A DNA stretch of 64,000 bases from CAWCGU01 sp963838095 (lineage in GTDB: Bacteria; Actinomycetota; Thermoleophilia; Solirubrobacterales; 70-9): assembly GCA_963838095.1 (NCBI GenBank), contig CAWIPO010000006.1, forward strand, positions 186,001 to 250,000, read 5' to 3'. The position numbers were made by a program, and so were the translations under genes. The notes below the pieces were generated by a model. It was not told the origin of the DNA. It made no database searches and saw only the letters and a list, made by a program, of their open reading frames with translations. Below, piece after piece: positions 34,897 to 43,311 of the stretch. The stretch's first letter is position 1, and each line of letters opens with the position of its first letter.

Positions 34897-35499
34897 CTAC
34901 AGCGTCGGCTCGTCCGGATGCGGACGCGGTGGCCGCCGCACCACCTTCTCGCAGGAGCCATCCGGCTCCTCCGGGGTGGCGTCGACGATCACGTCGAGCG
35001 GATCGAGCAGCGCAAGATCCCTGCCCTCGCCGCAATCGATCAGGTCCGCCTCGCCGTCCCGAGCCAGGAAGAGGTCGTTGCCCTCCTCGCCGTGCAGCTC
35101 GTCCACGCCATCGACCGGGACGTCCGCCCTGATCCGGCCCCAGAGATGGTCGTTGCCGGGGCCGCCGAACGACACATCGGCGCCCGTCCAGGCGTAGATG
35201 TGGTCGTCGCCCTCACCGCCGGCCTGGGTGTCGTCACCCGGGCCGCCGGACATCAGGTCGGGCCCCTCGCCTCCGCCGACTCGGTCGTTGCCTTCTCCGG
35301 CGCGGACGCGATCGGCGGCGCCGGCGGCGTCCACCTGGTCGTCGCCGCCCAAGGCCGCGATCCGATCGCGCTGCGGCGATCCGATGATCACGTCATCCCC
35401 ATCGGTGCCGATGATCGTGAGCGCGAGTGCACTCGCCGGCACCAGCACGAGCGCCATCGCAGCGGCCAGGGCAACCTTTGCCTTCCAGTGATCGGGCAT
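34897..35499 (-). CDS. Secreted RTX-like calcium-binding protein
   Basis: 200 residues with a signal peptide (MPDHWKAKV, hydrophobic core, cleavage near ALA). Nearly all of the mature part is GGxGxDxxx-type repeats (GTDGDDVIIGS, GGDDQVDAAG, GEGNDRVGG, GGPGDDTQAGG, GEGDDHI, GGPGNDHLWG), the parallel beta-roll that needs Ca2+ to fold. A Cys pair is near the end. The perfect ribosome site GGAGGTGAT precedes ATG 35499, so strong translation is likely. It follows rarA by 90 bases. Confidence 0.85.
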   Translation of the reverse strand: MPDHWKAKVALAAAMALVLVPASALALTIIGTDGDDVIIGSPQRDRIAALGGDDQVDAAGAADRVRAGEGNDRVGGGEGPDLMSGGPGDDTQAGGEGDDHIYAWTGADVSFGGPGNDHLWGRIRADVPVDGVDELHGEEGNDLFLARDGEADLIDCGEGRDLALLDPLDVIVDATPEEPDGSCEKVVRRPPRPHPDEPTL

Positions 35500-35589
35500 A
35501 GCCCATCACCTCCCGTTTGGTCATCCCGCCCCTGGTCGGTCGCCCCCTAAAACAGCCGTAGAGGCGAGGAGTTGCGCGACGGCCGCGGT

Positions 35590-36927
35590 TCAGCTCTCGC
35601 CGAGCCGGCGGCGGATCTCCTCCAGGCGCCGGCCCAGTTCGGCCTCGAAGCCGCGGTCGGTGGGCTCGAAGAAGCTCTCGCCCTGCACCTCCTCGGGGAG
35701 CAGCGGCTGGCCGGCGAGGCCGCCCGGCTCGTCGTGGGGGTAGACGTAGCCGATCCCGCGGCCGAGCTTCTTCGCGCCTGCGTAGTGGGCGTCCTGGAGG
35801 TAGGGCGGCGGCGGCTTGGCGCCCTGCTCGCGGACGTGCCGCTTCGCCGCCGAAAGCCCCCGCATCGAAGCGTTCGACTTCGGGGCCAGCGCCAGATAGA
35901 CGGCGGCCTGAGCGAGGTTCAGCTGGCACTCGGGAAGGCCGACCCGGTCGACCGCCTGCGCCGCCGCAGTCGCCACAAGCAGGGCTTGCGGGTCGGCGTT
36001 GCCCACGTCCTCTGACGCCAGGATCACCATCCGCCTCGCGATGAAGCGGGGATCCTCGCCTGCTTCGAGCATCGCCGCCAGGTAATAGAGCGAGGCATCC
36101 GGGTCCGAGCCGCGGGTGGACTTGATCCACGCCGAGATGTAGTCGTAGTGGCGATCGCCGCCCTTGTCGTAGGTGATCGCCTTTCGCTGCAGGGCGTCCT
36201 CGGCGATCTCGAGGTCGACGCCGGCACCAGCCGCGGTCGCGGCCTCCACCGCCCGCTCCAGAGCGGCCAGGGCCGTGCGCGCATCGCCCCCGGACCGTTC
36301 GGCGAGAAGGTCGAGGGCCTCCGCGGCGATCTCGGGCGGGTCGGGGATACCGCGATCACGGTCGGCGAGCGCCCGCTCGAGCACGGTTCGGACGTCGGCG
36401 GCGTCGAGCGCGTGGAGCTCGTAGACCTGGCACCGCGAAAGCAGCGCCGAGTTGACCTCGAAGTAGGGGTTCTCGGTGGTCGCCCCGATCAGGACCAGGA
36501 GCCCCTCCTCGACCGCCGGCAGCAGCGCGTCCTGCTGGGCCTTGTTGAAGCGGTGGATCTCGTCGAGGAAGAAGATCGTCGGTTGATTGGAGATCCGCCG
36601 CCGCTCCTCGGCTCGCGCGATCGCAGCTCGGACCTCGGCGCGCCCGGCATTGACTGCGGATTCCTCCTCGAAGGCACCGCGTGCCGACGAGGCGATGATC
36701 CGCGCCAGCGTCGTCTTCCCGGAGCCCGGCGGCCCGTACAGAACCGCGCTGTGCGGCTCCCCGCGCTCGATCGACGTCCTCAGCGCCGAGCCATCGTGGA
36801 GAAGATGCTCCTGGCCCTCCAGCTCGTCAAGCGTCGTCGGCCTGATCCGGACCGCCAGCGGCGCCTCGGCGACCGGAACCGCGGTCCGTCCGGCACCCTT
36901 CTCGGAGGTCTCGAACAGCCGCTCCAT
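35590..36927 (-). CDS. rarA: Replication-associated recombination AAA+ ATPase
   Basis: RarA (MgsA) acts at stalled replication forks. 445 residues: Walker [12 protein letters not shown] (about 55), Walker [16 protein letters not shown], sensor 1 [12 protein letters not shown] and the family-specific [30 protein letters not shown], followed by the C-terminal tetramer domain (PHDEPGG). ATG 36927 overlaps the stop of the preceding gene by one base, which decides it against a longer frame upstream. Confidence 0.94.
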   Translation of the reverse strand: MERLFETSEKGAGRTAVPVAEAPLAVRIRPTTLDELEGQEHLLHDGSALRTSIERGEPHSAVLYGPPGSGKTTLARIIASSARGAFEEESAVNAGRAEVRAAIARAEERRRISNQPTIFFLDEIHRFNKAQQDALLPAVEEGLLVLIGATTENPYFEVNSALLSRCQVYELHALDAADVRTVLERALADRDRGIPDPPEIAAEALDLLAERSGGDARTALAALERAVEAATAAGAGVDLEIAEDALQRKAITYDKGGDRHYDYISAWIKSTRGSDPDASLYYLAAMLEAGEDPRFIARRMVILASEDVGNADPQALLVATAAAQAVDRVGLPECQLNLAQAAVYLALAPKSNASMRGLSAAKRHVREQGAKPPPPYLQDAHYAGAKKLGRGIGYVYPHDEPGGLAGQPLLPEEVQGESFFEPTDRGFEAELGRRLEEIRRRLGES

Positions 36928-37337
36928 CACCCGGAGCCGGTGATTTCCCGGGCAACCTCGAGCGCCTTCTCGCGCTCGTCGTAGAGATGAAAGCGGGTGA
37001 TCTTGCCCTCGCGGGTCTCGAACAGCCACGTGATCTCCTGCTCGACCTCGATCCCGCTGCTCGCTCCGCTCGCTCGCTGGTTCACGGGGACGACCACGAC
37101 CGAGCTCCCGACCTCGATGAAGTCGATCGGCTCGTACGCGACTTCGCTCCAGGCATCGAGCCATTCCCGCGCCCAGGAGAGGAATCCATCGTGGCCGTGG
37201 AACGTCCCCGCGTTCAGCACCGTTGCGGTCGCGTACACCTCCACCTCCGGGTCCACGTACGGGAGCAGGCTCTCCAGCCCGCCGCGCTGGAACAACTCAA
37301 ACCCGAGCCGGATCAGATCGACGTTCTCGCTCGCCAT
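36927..37337 (-). CDS. NTF2-like (SnoaL/ketosteroid isomerase-like) protein
   Basis: 136 residues with the cone-shaped NTF2 pattern: ENVDLIRLGFELFQRGGLESLLPYVDPEVE, a central GHDGFLSWAREWLDAW and IEVGSSVVVVPVNQR, ending in ITRFHLYDEREKAL. Such folds serve as small enzymes or binding proteins. ATG 37337 is used in place of the GTG six bases upstream. It leads the minus-strand unit with rarA and is divergent from the M20 peptidase. Confidence 0.82.
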   Translation of the reverse strand: MASENVDLIRLGFELFQRGGLESLLPYVDPEVEVYATATVLNAGTFHGHDGFLSWAREWLDAWSEVAYEPIDFIEVGSSVVVVPVNQRASGASSGIEVEQEITWLFETREGKITRFHLYDEREKALEVAREITGSG

Positions 37338-37386
37338 CCCCACCCAGTATGAAGCCGCCCGCCGCTGCCCTCACGCGTCGCCCGGG

Positions 37387-37392
37387 TAATCT
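37387..37392 (+). promoter_or_regulatory. Candidate -10 (TAATCT) for a leaderless M20 peptidase mRNA
   Basis: TANNNT hexamer ending six bases before ATG 37399; the expected transcript start falls on the A of the start codon. No Shine-Dalgarno sequence is present. Confidence 0.5.
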
Positions 37393-37398
37393 CAGGCC

Positions 37399-38757
37399 AT
37401 GGGAGAGGACAGCGCAGCGGTGGGCCTTGCCGACCTGGGCCAGCTCGGATCCGAGGCGGTCGAGCTACTGCAGGCCGTGCTCCGGATCGACAGCACGAAC
37501 CCGCCCGGAAACGAGCTCGAGGTCCAGGAGCTGCTCTCCGCGACGCTCTCCGACGCCGGGTTCGAGTGCGAGTTGCTGGGCGTCGACCCGCAGCGTCCGA
37601 ACCTGATCGCCCGGCTGCGTGGCGACTCCGACGGCCCCACTCTTTGCCTGCTGGGACATGCCGACACCGTCCCCGCCGATCCCTCCGAGTGGTCGCACGA
37701 CCCCTGGTCCGGCGACCTCGCCGACGGGCACGTGTGGGGACGGGGCGCGCAGGACATGAAGGACCAGGTCGCCGCCGAGGTTGCGGCCGCGGCCCTGCTT
37801 GCGAAGAGCGGCTGGCGCCCGGAGGCGGGCGAGTTGATGGTGGTGATCACCGCCGACGAGGAGGCCGGCGCAGAATTCGGCGCCAAGTGGCTCTGCGAGC
37901 AGCACCCCGAGAAGGTCCGCGCCGACCTGGTGCTGAACGAAGGCGGGGGTGGCTGGGTCGAGGTCGACGAGCGCCGGCTCTACACCCTCTGCGTCGGCGA
38001 GAAGGGCGTGTTTCGGTTCAATCTACGTGCGCGCGGCCGCGCCGGCCACGCCTCCGTTCCGGCGCTGGGTGACAACGCCCTCCTGCGCCTGGCGCATCTG
38101 CTGAGGAGGCTGCACGACCAGCCGCCGCCGCAACCCTCCTCCGCGGGGATCTCCTTCCTCTCAGCGGCTCTCGATACCGAGGTCCCGGCCGACCCGGAGG
38201 GGCTGGCTTCAGCGCTGGAGTCGCTCACCCGCCATGCGCCACTGGTCGCGGCCTATCTCGGGGAGCCGATGCTGAGGGTGACGATGACCCCGACCAAGGC
38301 GCGGGCGTCGGAGAAGGACAACGTGATCCCGTCCGTGGCGGAGGCGCTGATCGATTGCCGCGTCCCACCCGGAACCGGCGAAGAGGAGGTCCGGACCGAG
38401 ATCGAAGCCCTCCTCGCGCCCGCCGAGGAGCCGTATGAGATCGAGTTCGTGGAGAGGATCGAGGGCAATTCCTCGCCCGCCGAGACGCCGCTTTCGGCGG
38501 CGATCGAGGAGTGGGTGGCGGAGAACGATCCCGGGGCCGTCGTTGCGCCGATCGTGATGGCCGGCTTCAGCGACAGCCACTGGTGGCGGAAGGCGTTCGG
38601 GTCGTCTGTCGTGTACGGCTTCTGCCCGCAGCGGGAGATGTCGCTGCTCGAGGCGGCGCCCCTGGTCCACGCCGCCGACGAGCGGATCCGGGTCGGCGAT
38701 GTCGAGTTCGCGGCCCGGTTCTACTCGGACATCGTCCAAAAGGTGCTGGACCGGTGA
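37399..38757 (+). CDS. M20-family metallopeptidase
   Basis: 452 residues, cytosolic, of the ArgE/DapE/carboxypeptidase G2 clan with two zinc ions. LLGHADTVPAD (about 75) and GRGAQDMKDQVAAE (about 115) provide His and Asp ligands; ITADEEAGAEFG (about 153) provides the catalytic Glu. The dimerisation domain is inserted from about 195 to 310. Substrate cannot be named. The stop overlaps the GTG of the DUF1385 gene (GTGA). Confidence 0.9.
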   Translation: MGEDSAAVGLADLGQLGSEAVELLQAVLRIDSTNPPGNELEVQELLSATLSDAGFECELLGVDPQRPNLIARLRGDSDGPTLCLLGHADTVPADPSEWSHDPWSGDLADGHVWGRGAQDMKDQVAAEVAAAALLAKSGWRPEAGELMVVITADEEAGAEFGAKWLCEQHPEKVRADLVLNEGGGGWVEVDERRLYTLCVGEKGVFRFNLRARGRAGHASVPALGDNALLRLAHLLRRLHDQPPPQPSSAGISFLSAALDTEVPADPEGLASALESLTRHAPLVAAYLGEPMLRVTMTPTKARASEKDNVIPSVAEALIDCRVPPGTGEEEVRTEIEALLAPAEEPYEIEFVERIEGNSSPAETPLSAAIEEWVAENDPGAVVAPIVMAGFSDSHWWRKAFGSSVVYGFCPQREMSLLEAAPLVHAADERIRVGDVEFAARFYSDIVQKVLDR

Positions 38758-39551
38758 GCGACCGCCTGCGGCTCGGCGGGATGGCCTTGCGCAACGGCCT
38801 CCTGATCCATGGCCCCACTTCGTGGGCGGTCGCGGCCCGCGAGCGCAACGGCTCGATCGTCGTCGCGTCCGGCGACAAGCCGAGGGCCCCTCAGGGTCTC
38901 GTTTCGATCCCGCTGCTTCGCGGGCCGCTGCGCCTCGCCGAGGGGTTCGCCTTCATCCCGCTCGCCCGCCGCCGCGCTCCCGGCGCCCGGCTCCCGCTCG
39001 AGGACGGCCGGGTGATCGCCGCGGCGATCGGCGCCACCGCGCTCACCGCGCTGCTGCGCCGGGTCGGGCTGCCGGCCGCCTTCCGTGAATCCGCCGCGGC
39101 GGCGATCGGATTGATGCCGGCGCTCGTGGCGCTGCGCGACAGCGACCTGGCCGCCTACCACGGAGTCGAGCACAAGCAGATCGGCGGATACGAGAGCGGC
39201 CGGGACCCGAACGAGGTGCCGAAGGAGCACGAGCGCTGCGGATCGCATCTGATCGCTCCGATGCTGGTGCTGTCGGTGGGAGGGCAGATGCTCCTCGAGC
39301 GGCTGGTCGAGAACCCGGGCCGGGCGGCGCGGTCGGCCGCGGGACTGGCAAGCGTCTCGATCGCGGTCGAGCTCTTCGCCTGGAGGGAGCGCCACCCCGA
39401 CACCATGCTGGCCCACGCCCTGCGGGCACCCGGCACGGCGCTGCAGCGCACCCTTGCCACCCGGGAGCCAAGCCCCGAGCAGATGGAGGTCGGCTCAGCG
39501 GCGCTCGGCGAGATCCTGCGGGTGGAGCAGGCGTCGATGTCGCCTGGGTGA
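38754..39551 (+). CDS. DUF1385 family membrane protein
   Basis: 265 residues. RLGGMALRNGLLIHGP at the start and AYHGVEHKQIGGYESG then HERCGSHLIAPMLVLSVG are family hallmarks, with conserved His and Cys that may bind a metal. Hydrophobic segments suggest membrane association. GTG 38754 overlaps the M20 stop and gives the conserved N-terminus; longer upstream frames lie inside the peptidase gene. Function of the family is not known. Confidence 0.85.
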   Translation: MSDRLRLGGMALRNGLLIHGPTSWAVAARERNGSIVVASGDKPRAPQGLVSIPLLRGPLRLAEGFAFIPLARRRAPGARLPLEDGRVIAAAIGATALTALLRRVGLPAAFRESAAAAIGLMPALVALRDSDLAAYHGVEHKQIGGYESGRDPNEVPKEHERCGSHLIAPMLVLSVGGQMLLERLVENPGRAARSAAGLASVSIAVELFAWRERHPDTMLAHALRAPGTALQRTLATREPSPEQMEVGSAALGEILRVEQASMSPG

Positions 39552-39596
39552 TCGTTCCCAGAGGACGCGGCTGTAGCGAAAACGGCTACCGGCCGA

Positions 39597-39602
39597 TACC
39601 TT
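39597..39602 (+). promoter_or_regulatory. Candidate -10 (TACCTT) for the FtsH-like gene
   Basis: TANNNT hexamer ending five bases before ATG 39608, consistent with a leaderless transcript. No Shine-Dalgarno sequence precedes the start. Confidence 0.45.
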
Positions 39603-39607
39603 CTGTA

Positions 39608-41155
39608 ATGACCATGCCGATCGGACTGTTCGGACTCTCCCCCCAGGTTGAGGAGTTCCTCACCCTCTACGTGCCGGTGATCTTCATGGGCCTGCTCGTC
39701 TTCTTCATCTGGAAGACGCTGAAGCTGATGCCGCGGACGAAGCCGCAGCAGATCACCCCGCGTTCGAAGAGCTCGGTCACCTGGGCGGACGTGGCCGGGG
39801 TCGAGGAGACCAAGGACGAGCTTCGCGAGGTGGTCGAGTTCCTGTCGAAGCCAAAGCACTTCAAGCGCCTCGGGGCCAAGGTGCCGAAGGGCATCCTCCT
39901 CCACGGCCCGCCCGGCACCGGAAAGACCCTGCTTGCGAAGGCCGTCGCCCACGAGTCGGGCGCGCAGTTCTTCAGCCAGTCCGCCTCGGCCTTCATCGAG
40001 ATGTTCGCCGGCCTCGGCGCGGCCCGGATCCGCCGCCTGTTCAAGCAGGCTCGCGACAACGCCCCCGCGATCATCTTCATCGACGAGCTCGACGCGGTCG
40101 GCGCCAAGCGCGGCTCCGACATCTCCGGCGAGCGCGACCAGACGCTGAACCAGCTGCTGGTCGAGATGGACGGCTTCGACAGCGAGGAAAACGTCGTCGT
40201 GATGGCGGCCTCGAACCTGCTCGAGAAGCTCGATCCGGCGCTGCTTCGCCCCGGCCGCTTCGACCGTCAGGTCTTCGTCCCGCCGCCCGACATGGTCGGG
40301 CGCAAGCAGATCCTCGAGGTCCATTGCATCGGCAAGCCTCTCGGCCAGGAGGTCGATCTGGAGCTGGTCGCGCGCCACACCGCCGGGCTCACCGGCGCCG
40401 ACCTCGCCAACCTCTGCAACGAGGCGGCGATCCTCGCCGGCCGCCAGGCGCGGGAGTTCGTCGGCCAGTCCGACTTCGAAAACGCGTTCGAGCGCGTCGT
40501 CGCCGGCCTGCAGTCTCGGAAGGTGATCACTCCTCAGGAGAAGCGCGTGATCGCCTGGCACGAGGCCGGGCACGCGCTGGTCTCAGAGTTGCTTCCCAGC
40601 GTCGACGAGGTGCAGAAGGTGTCGATCGTCCCCCGCGGCAAGGCGCTCGGCTACACGCTCAACCTGCCGCAGGAGGACCGCTACCTGAAGTCGCGCCAGG
40701 AGCTGATCGACTACATGAAGGTGCTGCTCGCGGGTCGGGTCTCGGAGCAGATCGTCTTCGGGCGCGTGACCACGGGAGCCTCCGACGATCTCCGCAAGGT
40801 CACCGACATCGCGCGGGCGATGGTCTACGAGTACGGGATGGGGACGAGCATCCGCGCCCACCAGGTGCGCGACGACGACTGGAACGTCTCCGAGTCGCTG
40901 CGCCAGACCCGCGACGAGGAGGTGCAGGCGATCGCCGAGGAGGCCTATCGCGGCGCCCACCAGCTGCTTTCGGACCACCGCGACCTACTCGACGAGATCG
41001 CCGAGCGGCTGCTGGAGAGCGAGATCATCGAGCACGATGAGATCCGCAAGATCATGGGGACGCTCTCGACTCGCGGCGCCAGGCGGGCTCTGGACGAGAG
41101 GCCATCCTCGCGGGCCGAGGTTTTCGCCGCCGAGCCCCCGGCCGACGACAAGTAG
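39608..41155 (+). CDS. FtsH-like ATP-dependent zinc metalloprotease, short N-terminus
   Basis: 515 residues. One membrane helix (about 20-40) is followed directly by the AAA+ domain: Walker A GPPGTGKTLLA, the pore-loop region FIEMFAGLGAARI, Walker B IIFIDELDAVG, and the second region of homology with RPGRFDRQ. The M41 peptidase has HEAGH (about 320) and the third zinc-ligand region SDDLRKVTDIARAMV. Classic FtsH has two helices and a periplasmic domain; both the second helix and that domain are missing, and the pore loop has Ala for the usual Val (F-A-G). ATG 39608 is preferred to the GTG/ATC region 60 bases earlier. Confidence 0.92.
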   Translation: MTMPIGLFGLSPQVEEFLTLYVPVIFMGLLVFFIWKTLKLMPRTKPQQITPRSKSSVTWADVAGVEETKDELREVVEFLSKPKHFKRLGAKVPKGILLHGPPGTGKTLLAKAVAHESGAQFFSQSASAFIEMFAGLGAARIRRLFKQARDNAPAIIFIDELDAVGAKRGSDISGERDQTLNQLLVEMDGFDSEENVVVMAASNLLEKLDPALLRPGRFDRQVFVPPPDMVGRKQILEVHCIGKPLGQEVDLELVARHTAGLTGADLANLCNEAAILAGRQAREFVGQSDFENAFERVVAGLQSRKVITPQEKRVIAWHEAGHALVSELLPSVDEVQKVSIVPRGKALGYTLNLPQEDRYLKSRQELIDYMKVLLAGRVSEQIVFGRVTTGASDDLRKVTDIARAMVYEYGMGTSIRAHQVRDDDWNVSESLRQTRDEEVQAIAEEAYRGAHQLLSDHRDLLDEIAERLLESEIIEHDEIRKIMGTLSTRGARRALDERPSSRAEVFAAEPPADDK

Positions 41156-41207
41156 CGCCGCCGCCCTCCCGCGTTTTGCGCCCAGGCCTGCGGGTATCGG
41201 TTGGCCA

Positions 41208-42068
41208 GTGGCGAAGTACAAGACCTACCAGGCAAGGGCAGACGCAAAGCGGGCTAAGGCGCTCGCGGCGACCACCTCGCCGTTCACGATCCAAGTGCGG
41301 TTCCTCGGCGGGCTGACGGCCGCTCAGCGGGCGGCGTTCACGAGCGCCGCCGACCGCTGGACGAAGGTGATCGTCGGCGACCTGCCGAGCGTGCGCGTCG
41401 ACAACGAGACCATCGACGACGTTCTCATCCTCGCCCAGGGCACCGCTATCGACGGCCCGGGCGCGATTCTCGGGCAGGCCGGCCCCACCCACCTGCGGCC
41501 GGCCTCGGCCGGGGCCACGGCGTTCCTGCCCGCAAAGGGGATCATGTCCTTCGACACCGCCGACCTGGCGAAGATGGGCACCGACGGGACGCTCAACGAC
41601 GTCATCACCCACGAGATGGGTCACGTGCTCGGCATCGGCACGCTGTGGGACCGGAAGGGCCTGCTGAAGAATGCGGGCAGGCAGAATCCGACCTTCACCG
41701 GATCGGGCGCGATGCAGGAGTACAAGCTGCTCCGTGCCACCGGGCGGAGCAAGCGCGTGCCGGTCGAGAACACCGGCGGCCCCGGAACCCGTGACGGCCA
41801 CTGGCGGGAGGTGGTTTTCCGCAACGAGCTGATGTCGGGCTTCATCTCGACGCCGGGCAACCCGTTGAGCCGGGTCACCGTCGCCAGCCTCGGCGACCTC
41901 GGCTACCAGGTCGACCTCGACGCCGGGGAGCCGTACGCGCTCCCGAACCTGATGGCGCTCGCCGAGGCCGGCTCGCTCGTCGCCCATGAGGCGCCGATCG
42001 ACTTCGGCACGGTGCTCCCGGTGATCCCGGTCGAGCTCCCTGCCGACAGCCTGCAGAAACGCAAGTAG
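41208..42068 (+). CDS. Leishmanolysin-like (M8-type) metalloprotease domain protein
   Basis: 286 residues from GTG 41208. VITHEMGHVLGIGTLW (about 140-155) gives HExxHxxG with a distal His probably in RDGHWREVVFRNELMSG, which also holds the Met-turn; this is the metzincin arrangement of leishmanolysins. The N-terminal part (FTSAADRWTKVIVGDLP) matches the pre-catalytic strand and helix of secreted actinobacterial members. Yet the start is hydrophilic and basic (AKYKTYQARADAKRAK), with no signal peptide. So it is either cytosolic or exported by another route. It follows the FtsH-like gene by 52 bases. Confidence 0.8.
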   Translation: MAKYKTYQARADAKRAKALAATTSPFTIQVRFLGGLTAAQRAAFTSAADRWTKVIVGDLPSVRVDNETIDDVLILAQGTAIDGPGAILGQAGPTHLRPASAGATAFLPAKGIMSFDTADLAKMGTDGTLNDVITHEMGHVLGIGTLWDRKGLLKNAGRQNPTFTGSGAMQEYKLLRATGRSKRVPVENTGGPGTRDGHWREVVFRNELMSGFISTPGNPLSRVTVASLGDLGYQVDLDAGEPYALPNLMALAEAGSLVAHEAPIDFGTVLPVIPVELPADSLQKRK

Positions 42069-42077
42069 CCTCAGCGC

Positions 42078-42554
42078 GTGGCTGAGGATCGAGGCCCCGA
42101 CGACGAAAAGGCCGCAGACCCGAACGAGGGCGTGATGCTGCGCCCGAAGCCCGTCGTCCTCGGCGAGGACGCGCTCGTGCCGGAGGTCAGCCACCGGATA
42201 GAGTCGCGCCAACCTGGAGCGACGAAAGGAATGGACATGTATGCACGAATAGCTTCGTTCAAGGGCGAGGCAGGAATGGACCCAGAGGCGGCTGACCGAG
42301 TGGTCGAAGCGATCCGGTCCATGGTTCAGAGCAACTGGGATTCGCCGCCGGAGGGGCTCGAGAACGTCAAGGAGCAGTTTGTGCTCGTTGACCGCGAGGG
42401 CGGAAACGGTCTCGGAATCACCCTCTATGACACGGAAGATGACATGAAGCGAGGCGACGAGGCCCTGAACGCGATGTCACCTCCGGACACCGAGGCCGCA
42501 GGAAGCCGGACGAACGTGGCCATGTTCGAAGTCGCGGTGCACCTGGAACGCTAG
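42078..42554 (+). CDS. Dimeric alpha/beta-barrel (ABM-like) protein with an uncertain start
   Basis: The last about 105 residues (MYARIASFKGEAGMDPEAADRVVEAIRS to the end) look like a small ferredoxin-like dimeric barrel of the antibiotic-biosynthesis monooxygenase/stress-responsive type. Two starts compete: GTG 42078, with TAGCCT (42066-42071) six bases before it as a leaderless promoter, giving 158 residues with an acidic 50-residue lead; and ATG 42237, with AAAGGA six bases before it, giving only the barrel. TAGCCT also contains the stop codon of the previous gene. Function unknown. Confidence 0.65.
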   Translation: MAEDRGPDDEKAADPNEGVMLRPKPVVLGEDALVPEVSHRIESRQPGATKGMDMYARIASFKGEAGMDPEAADRVVEAIRSMVQSNWDSPPEGLENVKEQFVLVDREGGNGLGITLYDTEDDMKRGDEALNAMSPPDTEAAGSRTNVAMFEVAVHLER

Positions 42555-42566
42555 GTCCGACCGGGT

Positions 42567-42612
42567 CGAACGTCCCGGAGTCCGGGCAATAGGGCGGGAT
42601 GCGGGACGTTCG
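42567..42612. repeat. Perfect 11-bp inverted repeat, 24-base spacer
   Basis: CGAACGTCCCG (42567-42577) and its exact complement CGGGACGTTCG (42602-42612) frame a 24-base spacer. It lies in the 106-base gap between the ABM-like gene and the methylmalonyl-CoA epimerase gene. It could form a terminator stem without a T-run or be a binding site for a dimeric protein. Confidence 0.6.
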
Positions 42613-42660
42613 CGTCGTCATGGGTCTGGTGCGGCATGTGGCGCTCTCTAGTCCGGCTCC

Positions 42661-43071
42661 GTGCTCGAGCGGATCGATCATGTCGGCGTTGCCGTCGAGG
42701 ACCTCGAGGGGGCGCTCGCCCTTTACGAGGAGACGCTCGGGATGCCGCTGGTCCATCGGGAGACCGTCGAGTCGCAGGGGGTCGAGGCGGTGCTGCTCGA
42801 CGTCGGCGACGGGCACGTGGAGCTGCTGCGCCCGCTCGGGCCCGAGACCGCGGTGGGGAAGTTCCTCGAGCGGCGGGGGCCGGGGCTGCACCATGTCGCC
42901 TACAGCGTCGATGACATCTCGGCGGCGCTGTCAGCGCTTGCCGAGCGCGGGGTGGAGCTGATCGACACCGAGCCGCGGGTGGGGATTCGGAACAGCATGG
43001 TGGCGTTCTGCCACCCGCGCTCGACAGGCGGCGTCTTGACCGAGCTCGTTCAACCACCGGAGGAGCACTAA
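42661..43071 (+). CDS. mce: Methylmalonyl-CoA epimerase
   Basis: 136 residues of the vicinal oxygen chelate fold. RIDHVGVAVEDLEGALALYEETLG at the start and GPGLHHVAYSVDDI in the second module give the metal-binding His pair; VELLRPLGPETAVGKFLERRG is the family signature. It interconverts the methylmalonyl-CoA stereoisomers between propionyl-CoA carboxylase and the B12-dependent mutase. GTG start; stop abuts the next ATG, so it is coupled to the 73-residue protein. Confidence 0.9.
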   Translation: MLERIDHVGVAVEDLEGALALYEETLGMPLVHRETVESQGVEAVLLDVGDGHVELLRPLGPETAVGKFLERRGPGLHHVAYSVDDISAALSALAERGVELIDTEPRVGIRNSMVAFCHPRSTGGVLTELVQPPEEH

Positions 43072-43293
43072 ATGGCGGACACGAAGAAGATCGAGGTCGG
43101 GCTGGGGATCGGCCAGGTGGTCAGCGCCCGGCTGAGCGAGGAGGCGCTTCGCAACCTGCGCGAGGCCGTTGAGCGCGGGTCGGGCTGGCACGACCTCGAG
43201 ACCGAGGACGGGACGGTGGCCCTGAACCTGGCCACGATCGTCTTCATCAAGGTCGAGAGCCCGCACCACTCGATCGGTTTCACCGGCGAGTAG
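43072..43293 (+). CDS. Small conserved-type protein (DUF3107-like)
   Basis: 73 residues: a beta-strand start (KKIEVGLGIGQVVSARL), a helix (SEEALRNLREAVERG) and two more strands (WHDLETEDGTVALNLATIVFIKVES). This beta-alpha-beta-beta pattern, with a helix holding EEALRxL and a final -VxI-V strand, is like the actinobacterial DUF3107 proteins, though identity is low by eye. The ATG follows the mce stop directly. Function unknown. Confidence 0.7.
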   Translation: MADTKKIEVGLGIGQVVSARLSEEALRNLREAVERGSGWHDLETEDGTVALNLATIVFIKVESPHHSIGFTGE

Positions 43294-43311
43294 TGGCGAC
43301 GGGCCGCTGAT

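Noticed and set aside
39155..40573. A 472-residue minus-strand open frame
   Set aside because: Antisense to the FtsH-like and DUF1385 genes, which carry clear motifs.
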